The position numbers and the translations under genes are program-made. A stretch of 64,000 nt of DNA from Gyrodactylus bullatarudis (taxonomy: Eukaryota > Platyhelminthes > Monogenea > Gyrodactylidea > Gyrodactylidae), in contig SSNU01000163.1 of assembly GCA_012064415.1 (NCBI GenBank), forward strand, positions 186,001 to 250,000, given 5' to 3'. This document shows, piece after piece, positions 43,150 through 55,857 of this stretch (the stretch's first letter is position 1; every line of letters starts with the position of its first letter). The notes under the pieces were generated by a model. That model worked only from the letters and a program-made list of their open reading frames with translations. It did not search any database and was not told where the DNA came from.

Positions 43150-43985
43150 TAATAAACTTGTCAAGTAAATCACAACATCTTTTTCTAATTACTAATTTGA
43201 AAGGCTCGCTCGGAAGTTTCTTTACAATCTTTTTTAAATTTGTTCTCATTAATGAATTTACTATGAGAATTCGTCGAAAATGAGAATATTGCTACGGAGT
43301 AAAAATTAGAATATCGTAACTCTCTTATTAATTACTTTACTATAATGAATAGGTCAATGAATAGTATTCTTAGACATGTTTGATTTGAATGCAGATCAAG
43401 GATTTGTATGAGGATAATTATAGCTCATGATTATAGCTCCATTGTGATACTGAGAAGAAGAAGAAACGATTCTTCTCGTTCATTACTTGAACATAGGGAT
43501 GTGTGTTGATTACAGTCAAAGACTTGGAAAATAATGAAGCAATTTGAGCGGAATTCCAATTAATTGAACCATTCTAGCATTAAATTGTAACCAGAGGAAA
43601 TCCATCCTCATTCGATTCATTCTCAATAGGTGAATCTTTTCTTGGAGATTGCTTGTTTGGAAAAAAATTGAAGTGTATTATTGTACGGCCAACTAAGCAT
43701 TAAAAGGATTGAATTCCTTTTTCTTGAATGGAAAATTAATATTCCTAAAAAATTCATAAGATGAACTTTTTTGTTGATCTCAAGATTTTGACTATTAGTC
43801 ACAGTGTCTTGAAAAATTCATTAAAATTTATGAAGGAATGATTACTCATCGGCCCTTGAGATCTCACCACTTTCTTTTAGAATATGAAACTAACTTGTTG
43901 GAGAGATTATCTTATACGATACAATCAAGTTCAAGAAACAGTTTTGAATGAGCCTCTAGAAATAGGTTCAAGTGATACTATCAAT
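43150..43985. other. Gene-free stretch downstream of the phosphatase
   Basis: AT-rich with no coding frame or repeat recognised. Confidence 0.4.
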
Positions 43986-43990
43986 GACAA

Positions 43991-44340
43991 TGTTACAGTG
44001 AATCTTAAGACTACCTGATAGTCTTGAGACTCCCTACATTTCAAGGGAATCTGGAAACTTGGTTTCTAAAATTGATAGCTGAAAATTTTGATATGCAACA
44101 TTTGAAAAAAATGTTTATCTAATCGCACAATATAAACTGTAATAACATCTTGAGTTACATAAAAACATAAATTTTCAACGCGAAAAATTGAAATCATAAC
44201 ATTAGTATCTTTGTTCTGTTATTCGTTTTATTTTTTTTCCATGACCCACTGTAATTATAATTGACAATTTTTTTCGAATCGATTCCCTAGCTAACTAGGG
44301 AGTCTTAAAAATAACATTAGTTTCCAGATTCACTGTAACA
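43991..44340. mobile_element. Foldback MITE, family A, copy 2
   Basis: Starts tgttacagtgaatct and ends agattcactgtaaca, with ACAA on both sides (43987-43990 and 44341-44344), a 4-bp duplication different from that of copy 1. Internally shorter than the copy at 9313-9888. No coding capacity. Confidence 0.78.
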
Positions 44341-44344
44341 ACAA

Positions 44345-46750
44345 TATTGGTGATATCGAAATAAATGGTTGCAGAAGACTTTCATAAATTATCAGATGGT
44401 TAATTTCAGGTTTTTTCGTCTTTGATTTTTCCACAGCACCAATAGGAATACTAAGGTTTTTAGATAAAATTGATGATAAAAATTCAGGTTAAAAGTTTCT
44501 CGTCGACTGAAAAAGGTACTTGACTATTTCAGTACCGAAACGTTTTACAGTACTAATAAAAAATTTTACTAATTTTCCTATTGATGCATTTTCGAAATTC
44601 AAAAAATAATCCCAACTACCTGGAGAAATATAACTAGCTTTTAGATTTTTTTCACGGATATTCATATTTTTTATAGCTTTGGGTAAAATGTTTTTCTCGC
44701 TTTATTCTTGAGTCTCTCTCGATACTTACAGAGTTTGTGCAATGCTTTTCATATTCTCTGCGTACATTTGCCAACACAAATAACAGCTTACTACTACTGC
44801 TAGAGAGATGGTGTTGTTTTTTTATTGTGTATATCGTCAGGATACTGAGCATAATTTGTACTCTAGTATTATCCTGTAAAGTGAGATGTAGTATTTCATA
44901 TCAACAGAGAATTTTTAATCAAAAAGATTAATAACGACTTGTTAGGCTATTTCAAGTTTAAAAATATTCGCCCTATTCAACTCTATTGATTTCGAATATG
45001 AAGACAAAAATGTGAATTTAGCCACATAAGTTGCAAAAAGCTCATTCTCCTCTGAATCCCGTAATGAGATGTATCTATAAGATTTTTGGGAAAAATCTGG
45101 CCAAAATTAGGCTATTCTTTGAATCAAATTCCCACTTTTTTAATGTTTGATCTTCAAGAATTGAAGCGATAAAATACCGAAATCTAGGATCAATTTTAGA
45201 AATTTTCAAATAACCTAATTTCTGTTTCTTATCTGCTCATTTAATTTTGAGATTCAAAAGAAAATTCTGTATTCCTGACTATTCAAAGGTTCTTGATAAA
45301 AAGTAGGGCTATAGCTATTAAGAACGTTTTGAAGAAATCTTTGTTAAAAATTATGATTCAGTCCATGGAATATTTTGAGCAGTGTAATCTCATGGGACAT
45401 GTATTGATAATCTGTATAATCTGTACAAATACGGATAGTCATTTGGGAATTTCCCCTGGGTAGAAAGCCTTATATGAGTAATACTTAATCATAGCAAGGT
45501 AATAATTATAATTCTCTGGCACCAGTATGAATTTTTCAAAGTTATTATGCCTCAAGGGGAACTAAGCTTTTCTTATGAGATGGAACTGAAAATGGGAAGA
45601 ACAGAATAACGATTGTAATATTAAAACAATATTACTTATTACAATTGTACCCGTTGTGTTGATAAAGAAAATGTGATTGGCTTACTCAAGAGCTCTGGTT
45701 CTCTAATATTTAAGGCTAGAAATTTGAGGATTTATAATAATTATTACCGAATAAAGAAAAACAATAAAATTTATATTTTGGTGCCAATTTCCCGCAGTCT
45801 GAGCTGAACGTTTTTGTTGATTTAAAAGTGTTATTTTTTTCAGGTTCACCATGGCACCACCTCGAAATTTGAAATGTCTTCAAATTTTTCTTAAAAATTA
45901 ATTAATCGAAAATGTCTGTCTCATTCAAATTATTGATTCAAAGGATTTCTCTATGTCCAAACTAACAATAAATCGTTGGTATTTTTACATATGTCGAATT
46001 GAGGATTCGGATTTTACGTGAAAAATACTTGCGGTTATTTTTTTATAATAAAATTTCATGACGATATTGATAATCCGGGCAAAAACTAAGCTAGGAACAG
46101 AGGAAGATTCCATCAATCTCTGTTAATTTCTTTTTATTTCTTTTATAAAATAATGTGATAACTGATAACAACACAAATAACATTACAATCGTGTGAACAA
46201 GAACGATGATTTGTATTTGTCTCCCTTTCGGTTAGTTGAAACTAAATTCATCTAAAAATAATAATAATACAGTAACATAATTTTATGTTAAATCATATAC
46301 AAAGAGTAGTAGGAGTAAGGAGGAACACTGAGGAAGAGGGAGATGGTTATTTAATAAATAATATTTATATCTTTAACTACGAAATACTACAATGATGATG
46401 ATGATTGACACCTCTCTATAAAATATCTATCTCTTCTTATTTATTTTCTTTTGAGACTGTATTTACTAAAAATTAATTTACGAGGAATTTGAGTTGATAT
46501 TCAAAATCAAAGTAAAAGATATATAAACACCAAATGTACATTTTATATCACTTTAAAAATAATAAGAAAATCAGCTCGACAACAAAACGAAAAAGGAAGA
46601 GACACAGTAGGCAGTTACAGATTGATGGTTTTCTAAAAAGACAAAAGTAATCAAAAAGCCGAGAGCAATGGATCAAACCTCCCCCTCCCTATTGCACTAG
46701 AGGGAATAAGAAAATGGAAGGTCCCCAATTGATTATTATAATTAGTATTT
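44345..46750. other. Gene-free stretch
   Basis: No supported coding frame; only short AT-rich ORFs. Confidence 0.4.
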
Positions 46751-46756
46751 ACATGT

Positions 46757-46850
46757 TAATCGGAGTAGAGTCTGAAGAGACCCGGCGAAATATAACATTT
46801 ATCACTCAAATATACGCTTGTTGTTCTCTAAACCTTCAAAATGAGTTTAG
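46757..46850 (+). mobile_element. Second copy of the ~100-bp hammerhead-like insert
   Basis: Aligns along its whole length with 21176-21287 (gtagagtctga.gag...gcgaaatat; ctctaaaccttcaaaatgag). CTGAAGA is at 46772-46778 and GAAA at 46787-46790. Stem I GAGT/ACTC is a perfect 4 bp, stem III ATA/TAT, triplet ATC. An imperfect direct repeat (aattagtatttaca / aataattatttaca) flanks it. One stem I pair differs between copies (C here, U at 21235), keeping pairing as G-C or G-U. Confidence 0.6.
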
Positions 46851-49800
46851 AAAATAATTATTTACAATTGTCAAAGAAATTGTTAAACGTTTAAGAATTA
46901 GGATTCCTGGTTTAGGAATAAATGCAAGCTGAAAAAACTCACATAGATAATTTAATTTTATAGGAATAGTTTTTCTGAACACTGCTGTTATCTCCAGGAT
47001 TTTTGAATAAAATGGAAGAATTCGAAATTGAAGCCGAGTGGTTTTCCTACGTTATCCTTAACAAATGGATATTTTAACCAATTTCTTGATACAGCTATTC
47101 CTATGTACGAAGCGCCAAAATCACATTTGAATTTATAAACTAAATGAGACTTCCTTAGGGAAATCCTTATTCATTCAAATTTCAACAAGAACCAATACCG
47201 CTCGGAATTTGAAAAAAATAAAGATTACACAAGGTGAGAAAAGTTGCGCCTTCCAGATGTCTGAAAAATTAGAAATGCACACATTTTCGAGAAATCTAAC
47301 ATGTTTATGAAAAATTGCATTCATCTGTCACATGTAGCTTAGAATGTCGAGAAAGCTATCAAATTAAGAAATTACTGAAATTAACCTAATAAACTATTTA
47401 ATCCCGAGTTTCGTTGATATGGAAGAAAATCACATTTTTAGAATTTCATTCAAATCAACATACATGTAAGGAGAAATAATCAGATCAAGAAACGAGCATT
47501 TGCAAATAGAAAAATACAAGTGAAATTTTTATGCCAGTTATTGACAGAACAAAATCTCGATTTGACACCCAACATCGAAACCATGCAGAGAATATCATTT
47601 CTCCTCATCGAATGGACATGACATTCTTTATAAATAAATAAATCTCCTTTATTTTGGGAGGATATCTCTACCAGATCCAACTATTTTTTCCAGATTCTTT
47701 CATTTTAAAATTAATCAAATCTGGAACTAATAACCATCAGAATATTAATCAGAAAACAACAAGTTTGAGGTTAGCAGTCTATAATTTTTACATTAAACTC
47801 TATTTTTTCCTTCAAAAATTCGAAAAAGATTAGCTCCATCTCAACCCTTCTTATTGGCCAAATGAATTCACTCCAGTTATGTTATTGTGTGTATTACTAA
47901 TTGAATTAGGGAATAAAGTCATTGAATGATTGATTGAAACGTCTAATTCGATGTCTGTATAGCTGGTGATCAATCAGCTTGAATCTCCCCTCCGATAGAA
48001 TAGATGCTATTCTCACGTCTATTATCCTGAATACTAAAGAGAGTATACAGTGGAGTGAGTAGTTTTACTAAATTCAGATCACCATCATCATTTATCATAA
48101 TTAGAAAAGTCTTTATGTGAGCTTCCCTCATGCCTAGCAGTTTTGTTAATCATTACAATGCTAAACATGGGAAAATAATAAACAATAAAAATAATCTTAC
48201 TACATCTCTTGAATGAATGAATGAATGAAAAATGTATAATCGAAAACAATGAAAGCGAGTAAAAGAAAGTCTATTCATTGACAAAAATTAGTACAGAATG
48301 TTATTTCCACATGCGAGAGTACGCTCAAGCATATCGTTCAAAATAAAGGGAAATTCTTATAGATTACATGATAATCGGGATCCTCAATTCAAGAAAATCC
48401 TGATATTTGGGATCAGCATTAGATGAATGATTCGAAAATGGCATTTTCGAGATTTCCCTAAATGATGACGAATTTCTGTGAACTTTTTTGTCAGATTTTG
48501 ATCCCAAATTTCAAAATTTCATCACCACATGTGTCAGAAATCAACAAAAATTTGAGCTTAATAGTTGAAATTTTTAAGACACTCTAATTGAACGCAGCCA
48601 GATAAACTTTTTTGGATTTTCAACTTTTGAGCTCACTTAATCATGGAAAAATAATTTTGCTCCGGGCCATCTGGAGTTTTCTCATCCTTTAATACCAGCT
48701 CTATATAGCTTTTTATTGATTTTCTGGTGAGAATTTAAAAAAATAGATTTTACAATTTCAAATTAATTTTTTCTCCATTTCCAAGATGCAAATAGGCCAT
48801 AAAATTAATAAAGGCCAACTCTCTTCTCCTTCTCTCGCCTAATTGAGAGAGTTGCTATCAACTTCTCCTGACCAGTGGCTAGCTGCATTGCTAATTAGGG
48901 AAGAATACTTTACACCCCAACCCACCCCTCTCTTAATTTGGATGGCTATATAGATTGGAAAGATTTAAATCAGCTCTTTCTCTCTCCATACAGAATATGC
49001 GTATGTATGCAGTTTTTCCTTCAATGAACTATCTTTTTTGTTTAATTCCATACTGAAACCAACTGTGTGTGAGGGATAGAACTTGATTGAATTTGTTTTA
49101 ATTGGAGATGGATAGAATCCAAGACTACGCGTGTGTCTCTTTCCTTTTCTTCGGGAAAATCTATCGACTTTTCCCCTATATATCTCTGCTGCACCCCTTT
49201 TATGTGTGTCGTTCACTCTCTAATCATATGATCCTCATCCTTTCCCTTCTAGCAGTACACAAATTCAAATATATTTCCATCATTTCAAAATGTATCAAAA
49301 TTATTATCAATACACTGAATTTCCTTCTGGATAAAATCCTCTAGGAGTATCATTTTCTTTAGTTGTTACACTTTAAAATTCAACTTTTTTTCTAGTAAAA
49401 TTTTCAGCCAATTAGAGAGAACCTAAAACGCTAGATGATACTTGTTCTAGCTGAGAGAAATTCTGGTCATATCCATTGATGGGATCAAGCAACTGCCAAA
49501 TGTCTTTTTTCAATCACTCAGGTGAACCCTTTTATGTCACAAATCATTATTTTGTTACATATCTTTTTCAAATATGAAACTGATCGAGCAGGTGATTGTT
49601 TTTTTCAAAGGCCTTAGAAAATAGCTCAGGGAAAAGCTTTCTTTGTGGATTATTCATATTTTTGTAGCTTAATAATGAAATTTTTGGTATCTATCAATAC
49701 AAATTATCGCTCGAGAAAGTATTGTGCTCCCAATTGAGTGGAACAATGGGACATGAATGGTTAAGAGCAAGGAAAGACCACTCTTTCTAGTAACAAATCT

Positions 49801-52800
49801 ACTCCATCGATAGAAGAGACGAACGCCTTGAGTTTACTTTATCAAGTTCTATCCCATTAGAAAGAGAGAAAGCTCACTAAACATTTTACTAATCATTGTC
49901 GTCTGTATTGATCCTGGAATGCACTTAGTAATTAAATAAAAGATTTCTTATTCATTTCCCTTCATGAAAATTTATAGACTTGCAGTGTGTGTAACCAAGG
50001 AAATGTCCACAATTAAATCATTCAATATTCAAAAATAGTTCTCCGATTGTTCCATCAAGGAAGAATTGTATGCACTATGAACATGAGACACACAGACTGT
50101 CCTCCAAAGAAAATAAAAACAAATCATTCCATTTAAAAAAAGCAACCCCCACCCCAGTCTAATATATACACATAAACATAAACCAGTTCATGGTGCAAAA
50201 TATGCACGAGGGAGGTGGTAGTGTCCCGAGAAAGAAATGTAATAAGCGTAATAAATTAAAATTTATATTATATTCCTGTTCAAACTTGACGAATTTATCG
50301 TTCCAAAATGTAAATTTCGATCATATTTCTTAGGAGAGGAACACTTGATGAAAGTTTTATTCCCTAAATTAGCTTTTGAATACGAGTTTTGAATCGATTT
50401 CTGAGTGAGCATGTTTTATTCCAAGTTTAGGCGGATATGATAAAGTTTACTCTCTATACTGTATATTCTGCGTTTATCCTTTCTGTCTCTGTTTCTTCAG
50501 TAACGTTTTTTGATTTATCTCTTTACACACAGAAAAAGTAGTAATTTTCCATATGCCGAGATATTTTCTATGAGTATATTTGCATATGTATTTTTGATTA
50601 ATCTGTTCCTCATAAAATAGGAATCAGTATAGCAATGATATTTTGGAGACTCGTAGTAGTAATACTATTTTCATTGAAAAACTGTTGGCGCGAAATTTCC
50701 AAGTCAAATGTTTTTTTTTCTACAAAACTTGACTGTGTTCATTTTTGAGGGGATTAGTCGAGATGCTAAAAAAAGCATGATTTATATTTTATCATCGTAC
50801 GATAACTTTTTTGGGATTAGCTTTGAAGAAGGAATGTTAATAATAAATCGACTGTAGGATTGGGAAAAAAGTAATTTCTCTCTTGACACTTTGACGTGTA
50901 ACGAATTCTGATTGGATTTTGATTATAATCGAGGTAGACTTGTAATGCATGCTGTCATTCATATTTATATGCCTTTTACTCTGTAACCCCTTTCCATCTG
51001 AAGGCATTGCTCTGCCGACTCTGTTGTGGAGTAAGTAATGTGTTCGGAGTAAAATTCATCTTTCCATTCACAGACGGAGGAAAATGATGTCAATTTCGAC
51101 TCAAAAATCTTTTTTCTTTTTAAACGATATATTTCCCTGCAAGAAATAAGAAATTTGAATACATCTTTACAAATAAAAGATTCAGTACTAAACACAGTGA
51201 TTCCTGTCAAACATCTCGTTTCTCATACAAATAGATTTATCTGTGTTTCTATGTATTTTTTAAATTCCAAATATTCAATGCATTATACAGGCTGAAAAAT
51301 TAATATTTTCTTACTTTGTACTGAATTTCTCCAAGCCCGTCATCAATGATTGAATAAAATGCTTCCTTTGATATCAGATATTTTTCGTCTTGTCCTTAAT
51401 GAATTCAGATGAGATGAATCTTGTTGAGATTTGATTGATTGAAATTAACTTTTTTCCTTTCAAGGACTCCTCAATCATATTGGAACTGTAATAACTTTCA
51501 AGTTAATCAATCAAAATTAAATTCTGATCTACGAAAATTCTCTCAAGAAGACATACACAAAACTGCTATTTGAAAATACAATTTTAACTCGTGAAAAATA
51601 AACAATGGAATGAAATAAAAAATCAAGTCGATCAAGAAAGAATGAGGAGATTTATTGGATTTTTGCTCTACTATTTTGAGTGAGATTTCTTTATCTATTC
51701 ATTTTTTTTTAATGAGTGCATTCCTTGATACCGTGCTCTCTTGAGATTAATGAAAATAAAAAAGTTGATAACAATCAAGAAAGTGCACATCAGTATTCCC
51801 TAGAAAAACCTTTTATTATCAAACCAATAATCCATAGTACAATTAGAGAATGGCAAAAAGTTTTGTGTATGCTAATAAATTCAAGTTAAAAATATCAATT
51901 TTTAAAAGACGCGCCAATATTTTTGTTCAATGAATTTTACTACGTTAGAAATTACATTTTTCTTACCTGTAGAATTCAAAGCCTCAATCACCTGAACTCC
52001 ATCTTTGATAGATACCCGATGTTTTGATCAAAAGATGACCCAAATTTAAATCGATAAATTCCCAAACTAAAAATAGTTGTACATTCGTAATCAAAGACAT
52101 GAAAAAATTTCTCTCTGGGTTAATTGGCTTGCTTACAATTAAATTCCATCTCTCTTTGTACATTACAATTCATACATCTGTAGCTTGTGTTTATGGCAAG
52201 ATCTTTATCCTCAAAGCTAAAGGAAAAGTTTATTGATGTAGCTGAATAGACATGATAGGAAGAAGATCATTCTTGATTATGAATAATAAGACTACTTTTG
52301 TATTATGGAGAAAAATAGTTTTTTTCGTTTAGATCCAAGTTTGTCATCTTGATAACTGCTTTTATGTTCCTGTCAGAATGAAAGATGGACACTGGATAAG
52401 AACAAGTTATTGCATGATCCCCCTTCTACATATTTGAGTTCCATCTTCTTCTTCTTATTGTAACACTTGTCTCTTAGACTATAAACTTCGATCAACTTGT
52501 TATTATTGGATGAATAACAGTTTTGATTCGACTACAATGCAAGACATCTCGAAAGGTCCACAATTGTCACATTTCTAAAGATCAAAATTAGAAAAGTGAA
52601 ACCATTAGACTGAATTTGATCTAAGGATTGATTTTAGACTTCTTGATCAATTTTACTACTTGAAAATTCAATGAAATTTGGATAATTCAAGATCCCTTGA
52701 ATTTGGCGTCAGATCAAAATTCAAAAATTTCTGAAATAGTAAAATTATTAAACATGATCTGGATTCCTAAAATTCTTAGGCATGTTCGAATTTTTGAGGA

Positions 52801-53410
52801 AAAATTAAGATTTTTGTAAAAATCATAAATTTACCAAGTTTAGCAAGTGACCTTCTTAAAGATGTTCTTCCTCGGATTGAATTTAACATAGCTTCTTGAG
52901 ATTTGGTTTATTCTACGCTATTTCTAGTTTAGTATCTTGCTCAAACTTTTGTCCCGAATTCAATGCTTTGCGGGCTACAAATAATACCTTAAATTATTCG
53001 TATTAGTTCAAGTATGAGACAAATCTACTTTATACTCCATTGAGTCTATTGGGCAATATTCATATTAAGCTAACACGATAAAAAGAGAGATACAAAGATC
53101 ACTCCTATGAATAATTTATGCATCAAACATTCAATTTGGAAGGGAATGTTTAAAAATTAAAAAGAATCATTGATCTTGTTGGATGAGACTGGTAGTTTCA
53201 GTCGCTAATACTATTATTTCATTGACACGACACAACTACAGGTCCTATGAGGGAATTTCAAAATATATTTTGTTGTAATTTGATGAAATTGAAATTCATT
53301 CAAGACTTTTACTTTAATGGGCTGAAATAATAATAGAAAAGAAACACAGAGAAATAATGACAATTTTTGAATTGGTGCCGACAGATTATCAATGAATTTT
53401 ACTACGAGAA
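46851..53410. other. Gene-free stretch with one exon-like segment at 50976-51140 (-)
   Basis: The only coding-like piece is on the minus strand: after a TTTCTTGCAG acceptor the frame reads EIYRLKRKKIFESKLTSFSS, then EWKDEFYSEHITYSTTESAE and QCLQMERGYR before a possible GTAAAA donor. Codon use looks protein-like but no partner exon or family was found. The rest holds CA/CT-rich simple repeats and nothing recognisable. Confidence 0.35.
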
Positions 53411-53792
53411 TTGATCAAATTCATTCTGTTGATGAGAGTTTTCAAATCAGTTTATTCTCATGACTTTTGTATCTTTTGGGGATCAGATTCTCTCAAAATC
53501 AGACTATTCAAATTTGCTGATGACTTGAAAATATGTTTTTCTTTCCCCAATAATTCTCTAGATATTAATATTGTAGTAAACTTTATTTCAAAATTAGAAC
53601 AAGATCTATCTTTTTTCTCTTTAAAAATTAACTTTGACAGAAGTTTTTTTATCATTCCCTTTATTAGTCCGTCAAATCCTATCTTTAATGACTTTAATAT
53701 TCATATTTTCAAAAGGAAATTCTTGGTTCGTGATCTTGGTCTTGAATATGATTATAACTTGCGTTTTGATAATTATATAAAATCGATTGCTA

Positions 53793-54283
53793 ATAAAATT
53801 TATTAAAACTTAGGTCAATATTAGGATTCTCAGCCATGGTCATCCAAACGTTTCGACGGTGATTGTCTTCACACGCCTTCTTCAGTGGTACGACAAGTTA
53901 ATCAAAAACAACATACTATTTATATACTTTCATGATCTCATATCTATCGATTTTGTCCAATCAGATGAGAGAAAAGAATAATACAAGAAGCTGACCTATG
54001 ATAATAAAGTATTGATAATCAGAGAAGAATAGGGGTATAATTTTTCATCAGATTTAATACTTTATTATCATAGGTCAGCCTCTTGTATTATTCTTTTCTC
54101 TCATCTGATTGGACAAAATCGATAGATATGAGATCATGAAAGTATATAAATAGTATGTTGTTTTTGATTAACTTGTCGTACCACTGAAGAAGGCGTGTGA
54201 AGACAATCACCGTCGAAACGTTTGGATGACCATGGCTGAGAATCCTAATATTGACCTAAGTTTTAATAAATTTTATTATAAAA
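53793..54283. mobile_element. Inverted pair of Penelope-type terminal repeats, each with a hammerhead
   Basis: Two arms of about 215 bp in opposite orientation around a roughly 46-bp centre near 54010-54056. Each arm has the Penelope hammerhead: on the plus strand CTGAAGA at 54184-54190, an 8-bp stem II (GGCG.GTGA with TCAC.CGTC), GAAAC at 54215-54219, mini stem III ACGT, and stem I CCA/TGG. The minus-strand twin is 53844-53888. After the plus hammerhead comes ATGGCTGAGAATCC..., a possible ORF start that runs into the gap. Confidence 0.7.
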
Positions 54284-54284
54284 C

Positions 54285-54706
54285 NNNNNNNNNNNNNNNN
54301 NNNNNNNNNNNNNNNNNNNNNNNNNNNNNNNNNNNNNNNNNNNNNNNNNNNNNNNNNNNNNNNNNNNNNNNNNNNNNNNNNNNNNNNNNNNNNNNNNNNN
54401 NNNNNNNNNNNNNNNNNNNNNNNNNNNNNNNNNNNNNNNNNNNNNNNNNNNNNNNNNNNNNNNNNNNNNNNNNNNNNNNNNNNNNNNNNNNNNNNNNNNN
54501 NNNNNNNNNNNNNNNNNNNNNNNNNNNNNNNNNNNNNNNNNNNNNNNNNNNNNNNNNNNNNNNNNNNNNNNNNNNNNNNNNNNNNNNNNNNNNNNNNNNN
54601 NNNNNNNNNNNNNNNNNNNNNNNNNNNNNNNNNNNNNNNNNNNNNNNNNNNNNNNNNNNNNNNNNNNNNNNNNNNNNNNNNNNNNNNNNNNNNNNNNNNN
54701 NNNNNN
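54285..54706. other. Assembly gap (422 N)
   Basis: Unknown bases. The gap starts directly beside a long palindrome, a common cause of assembly failure. The ORF called across it is meaningless. Confidence 0.95.
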
Positions 54707-54899
54707 TCAAAGTTTATGGAATATTCAAATAAATCAAAGAGTCCTGAGAAATAACAATGTTAAAATTAAAAGACCTTTAAACAATGCCTTAAAGTCCCTT
54801 TATTTTTTTGATAGACTTCCATCTTTATTTAACGAAATCTCTCGCAAAAATATTGTATTTACTAAAAAAGATTTATATAACTACCTGGAAAACTTTTGA

Positions 54900-55518
54900 T
54901 ACATATATATATTTTTTTCTTTTTTGATACAATATGACAATAAATTTATTTATTTAAATGTCAGGGGGTAAATCTTCTTCTTCAGAAACTGTTCTTTTCC
55001 GAGTAAAATACTTTTGTTTTTGGGAAATTTTTCTCTTGTCTATCTATTATTATTTCAGTCTTTTTTATTTTTCTTAATACGACTGAAAAAAGGGAAAAAT
55101 TATCCAGTTCCGGCTTTGAGTTATCTGTATAATTTTCCTTCAGATAATTTATTTCCCAGAAATCATCTCTTTGATCTCTCTTCGTATATTTCGTAGGAAT
55201 AAATCAATTCTTAACGACATGAATTGAAATACAATCCTACTCTGACCTAGTCCTAACAAAAGAGAATAACAGAGTATCTATATAGAGTTGATTAGCCAAA
55301 CCACGAGTCAAAGTGACCTTGAAAGTAAAAATCTGCCTTCATTCAATTTTACATTGGGGTAGGGTTTTTATTTTAAACCTCATTTTTTTACTTTTTTTTC
55401 TGATAAAAATATCTATCCTAAGCCTTATTTTTATCCGCCTGATGAAACATCCGTCGAAAAGACTTCTCCATTATGTTATTCACGTTTAAAAGTTTCAAAT
55501 TTCAATGAATGTTTACTA
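54900..55518. other. LINE 3' flank and gene-free sequence
   Basis: T-rich sequence after the LINE stop with no supported gene. CTGATGA...GTCGAAAA at about 55439-55457 resembles a hammerhead core, but its stems do not pair. Confidence 0.35.
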
Positions 55519-55857
55519 CTAAATTACTAGAATCTTGGTTATTAAATAAATTCCAGACTTTTTTAAGTCATGTCGTACAAAAAGCATAAACGTGTCATTC
55601 ATTGTTCTATGATAACCGTGGGAGATTATAGGAAAAATGAGCGCTAAGTTATTGAGAGAAACGTTTTTTTCCTCTTCAAAGGTAGATTTCAAACTGAACT
55701 TATCTGAGTATTTATTTGTAGATTGCTTAAGAATGTGAGTTATACTAATTTTTTCTACTTTACAGGCTACTGGACTAATTACAAGACTAACTCTATTTAA
55801 AGACTCCATAGTTTTCATAGCTCTTGTGGGTTTTCGGGAAACAAATTCAATGATCAA
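55519..55857 (-). CDS. Unrecognised 112-codon ORF
   Basis: An open frame reading SRKPTRAMKTMESLNRVSLV ... HGYHRTMNDTFMLFVRHDLK ... KILVI-stop. Its composition looks more protein-like than random ORFs nearby, but there is no ATG at its beginning (an internal Met comes after about 13 codons), no motif and no convincing splice partner. It could be an exon of an unknown gene or a transposon relic. Confidence 0.25.
   Translation of the reverse strand: MIIEFVSRKPTRAMKTMESLNRVSLVISPVACKVEKISITHILKQSTNKYSDKFSLKSTFEEEKNVSLNNLALIFPIISHGYHRTMNDTFMLFVRHDLKKSGIYLITKILVI

Larger units (their letters stand above)
53411..54898 (+). pseudogene. LINE reverse transcriptase, interrupted by Penelope-type ends and an assembly gap
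   Basis: 53411-53806 encodes the RT palm with LFKFADDLKICFSF (FADD catalytic motif), then FKRKFLVRDLGLEYDYNLRF and NYIKSIANKIY, the usual vRDLGv...f..hi..i..K block of Jockey/CR1-type LINEs. 54726-54898 in the same orientation encodes its end: RVLRNNNVKIKRPLNNALKS, YFFDRLPSLFNEISRKNI, then DLYNYLENF-stop. Between them lie an inverted pair of Penelope-type terminal repeats and 422 unknown bases. An A/T-rich 3' tail follows. Confidence 0.72.

Noticed and set aside
54226..54732. 168-codon ORF
   Set aside because: Runs through the N gap; only the first ~19 codons are real sequence.
55437..55470. CTGATGAAACATCCGTCGAAAAG, hammerhead-like
   Set aside because: Neither stem I nor stem II pairs convincingly; kept only as a note.
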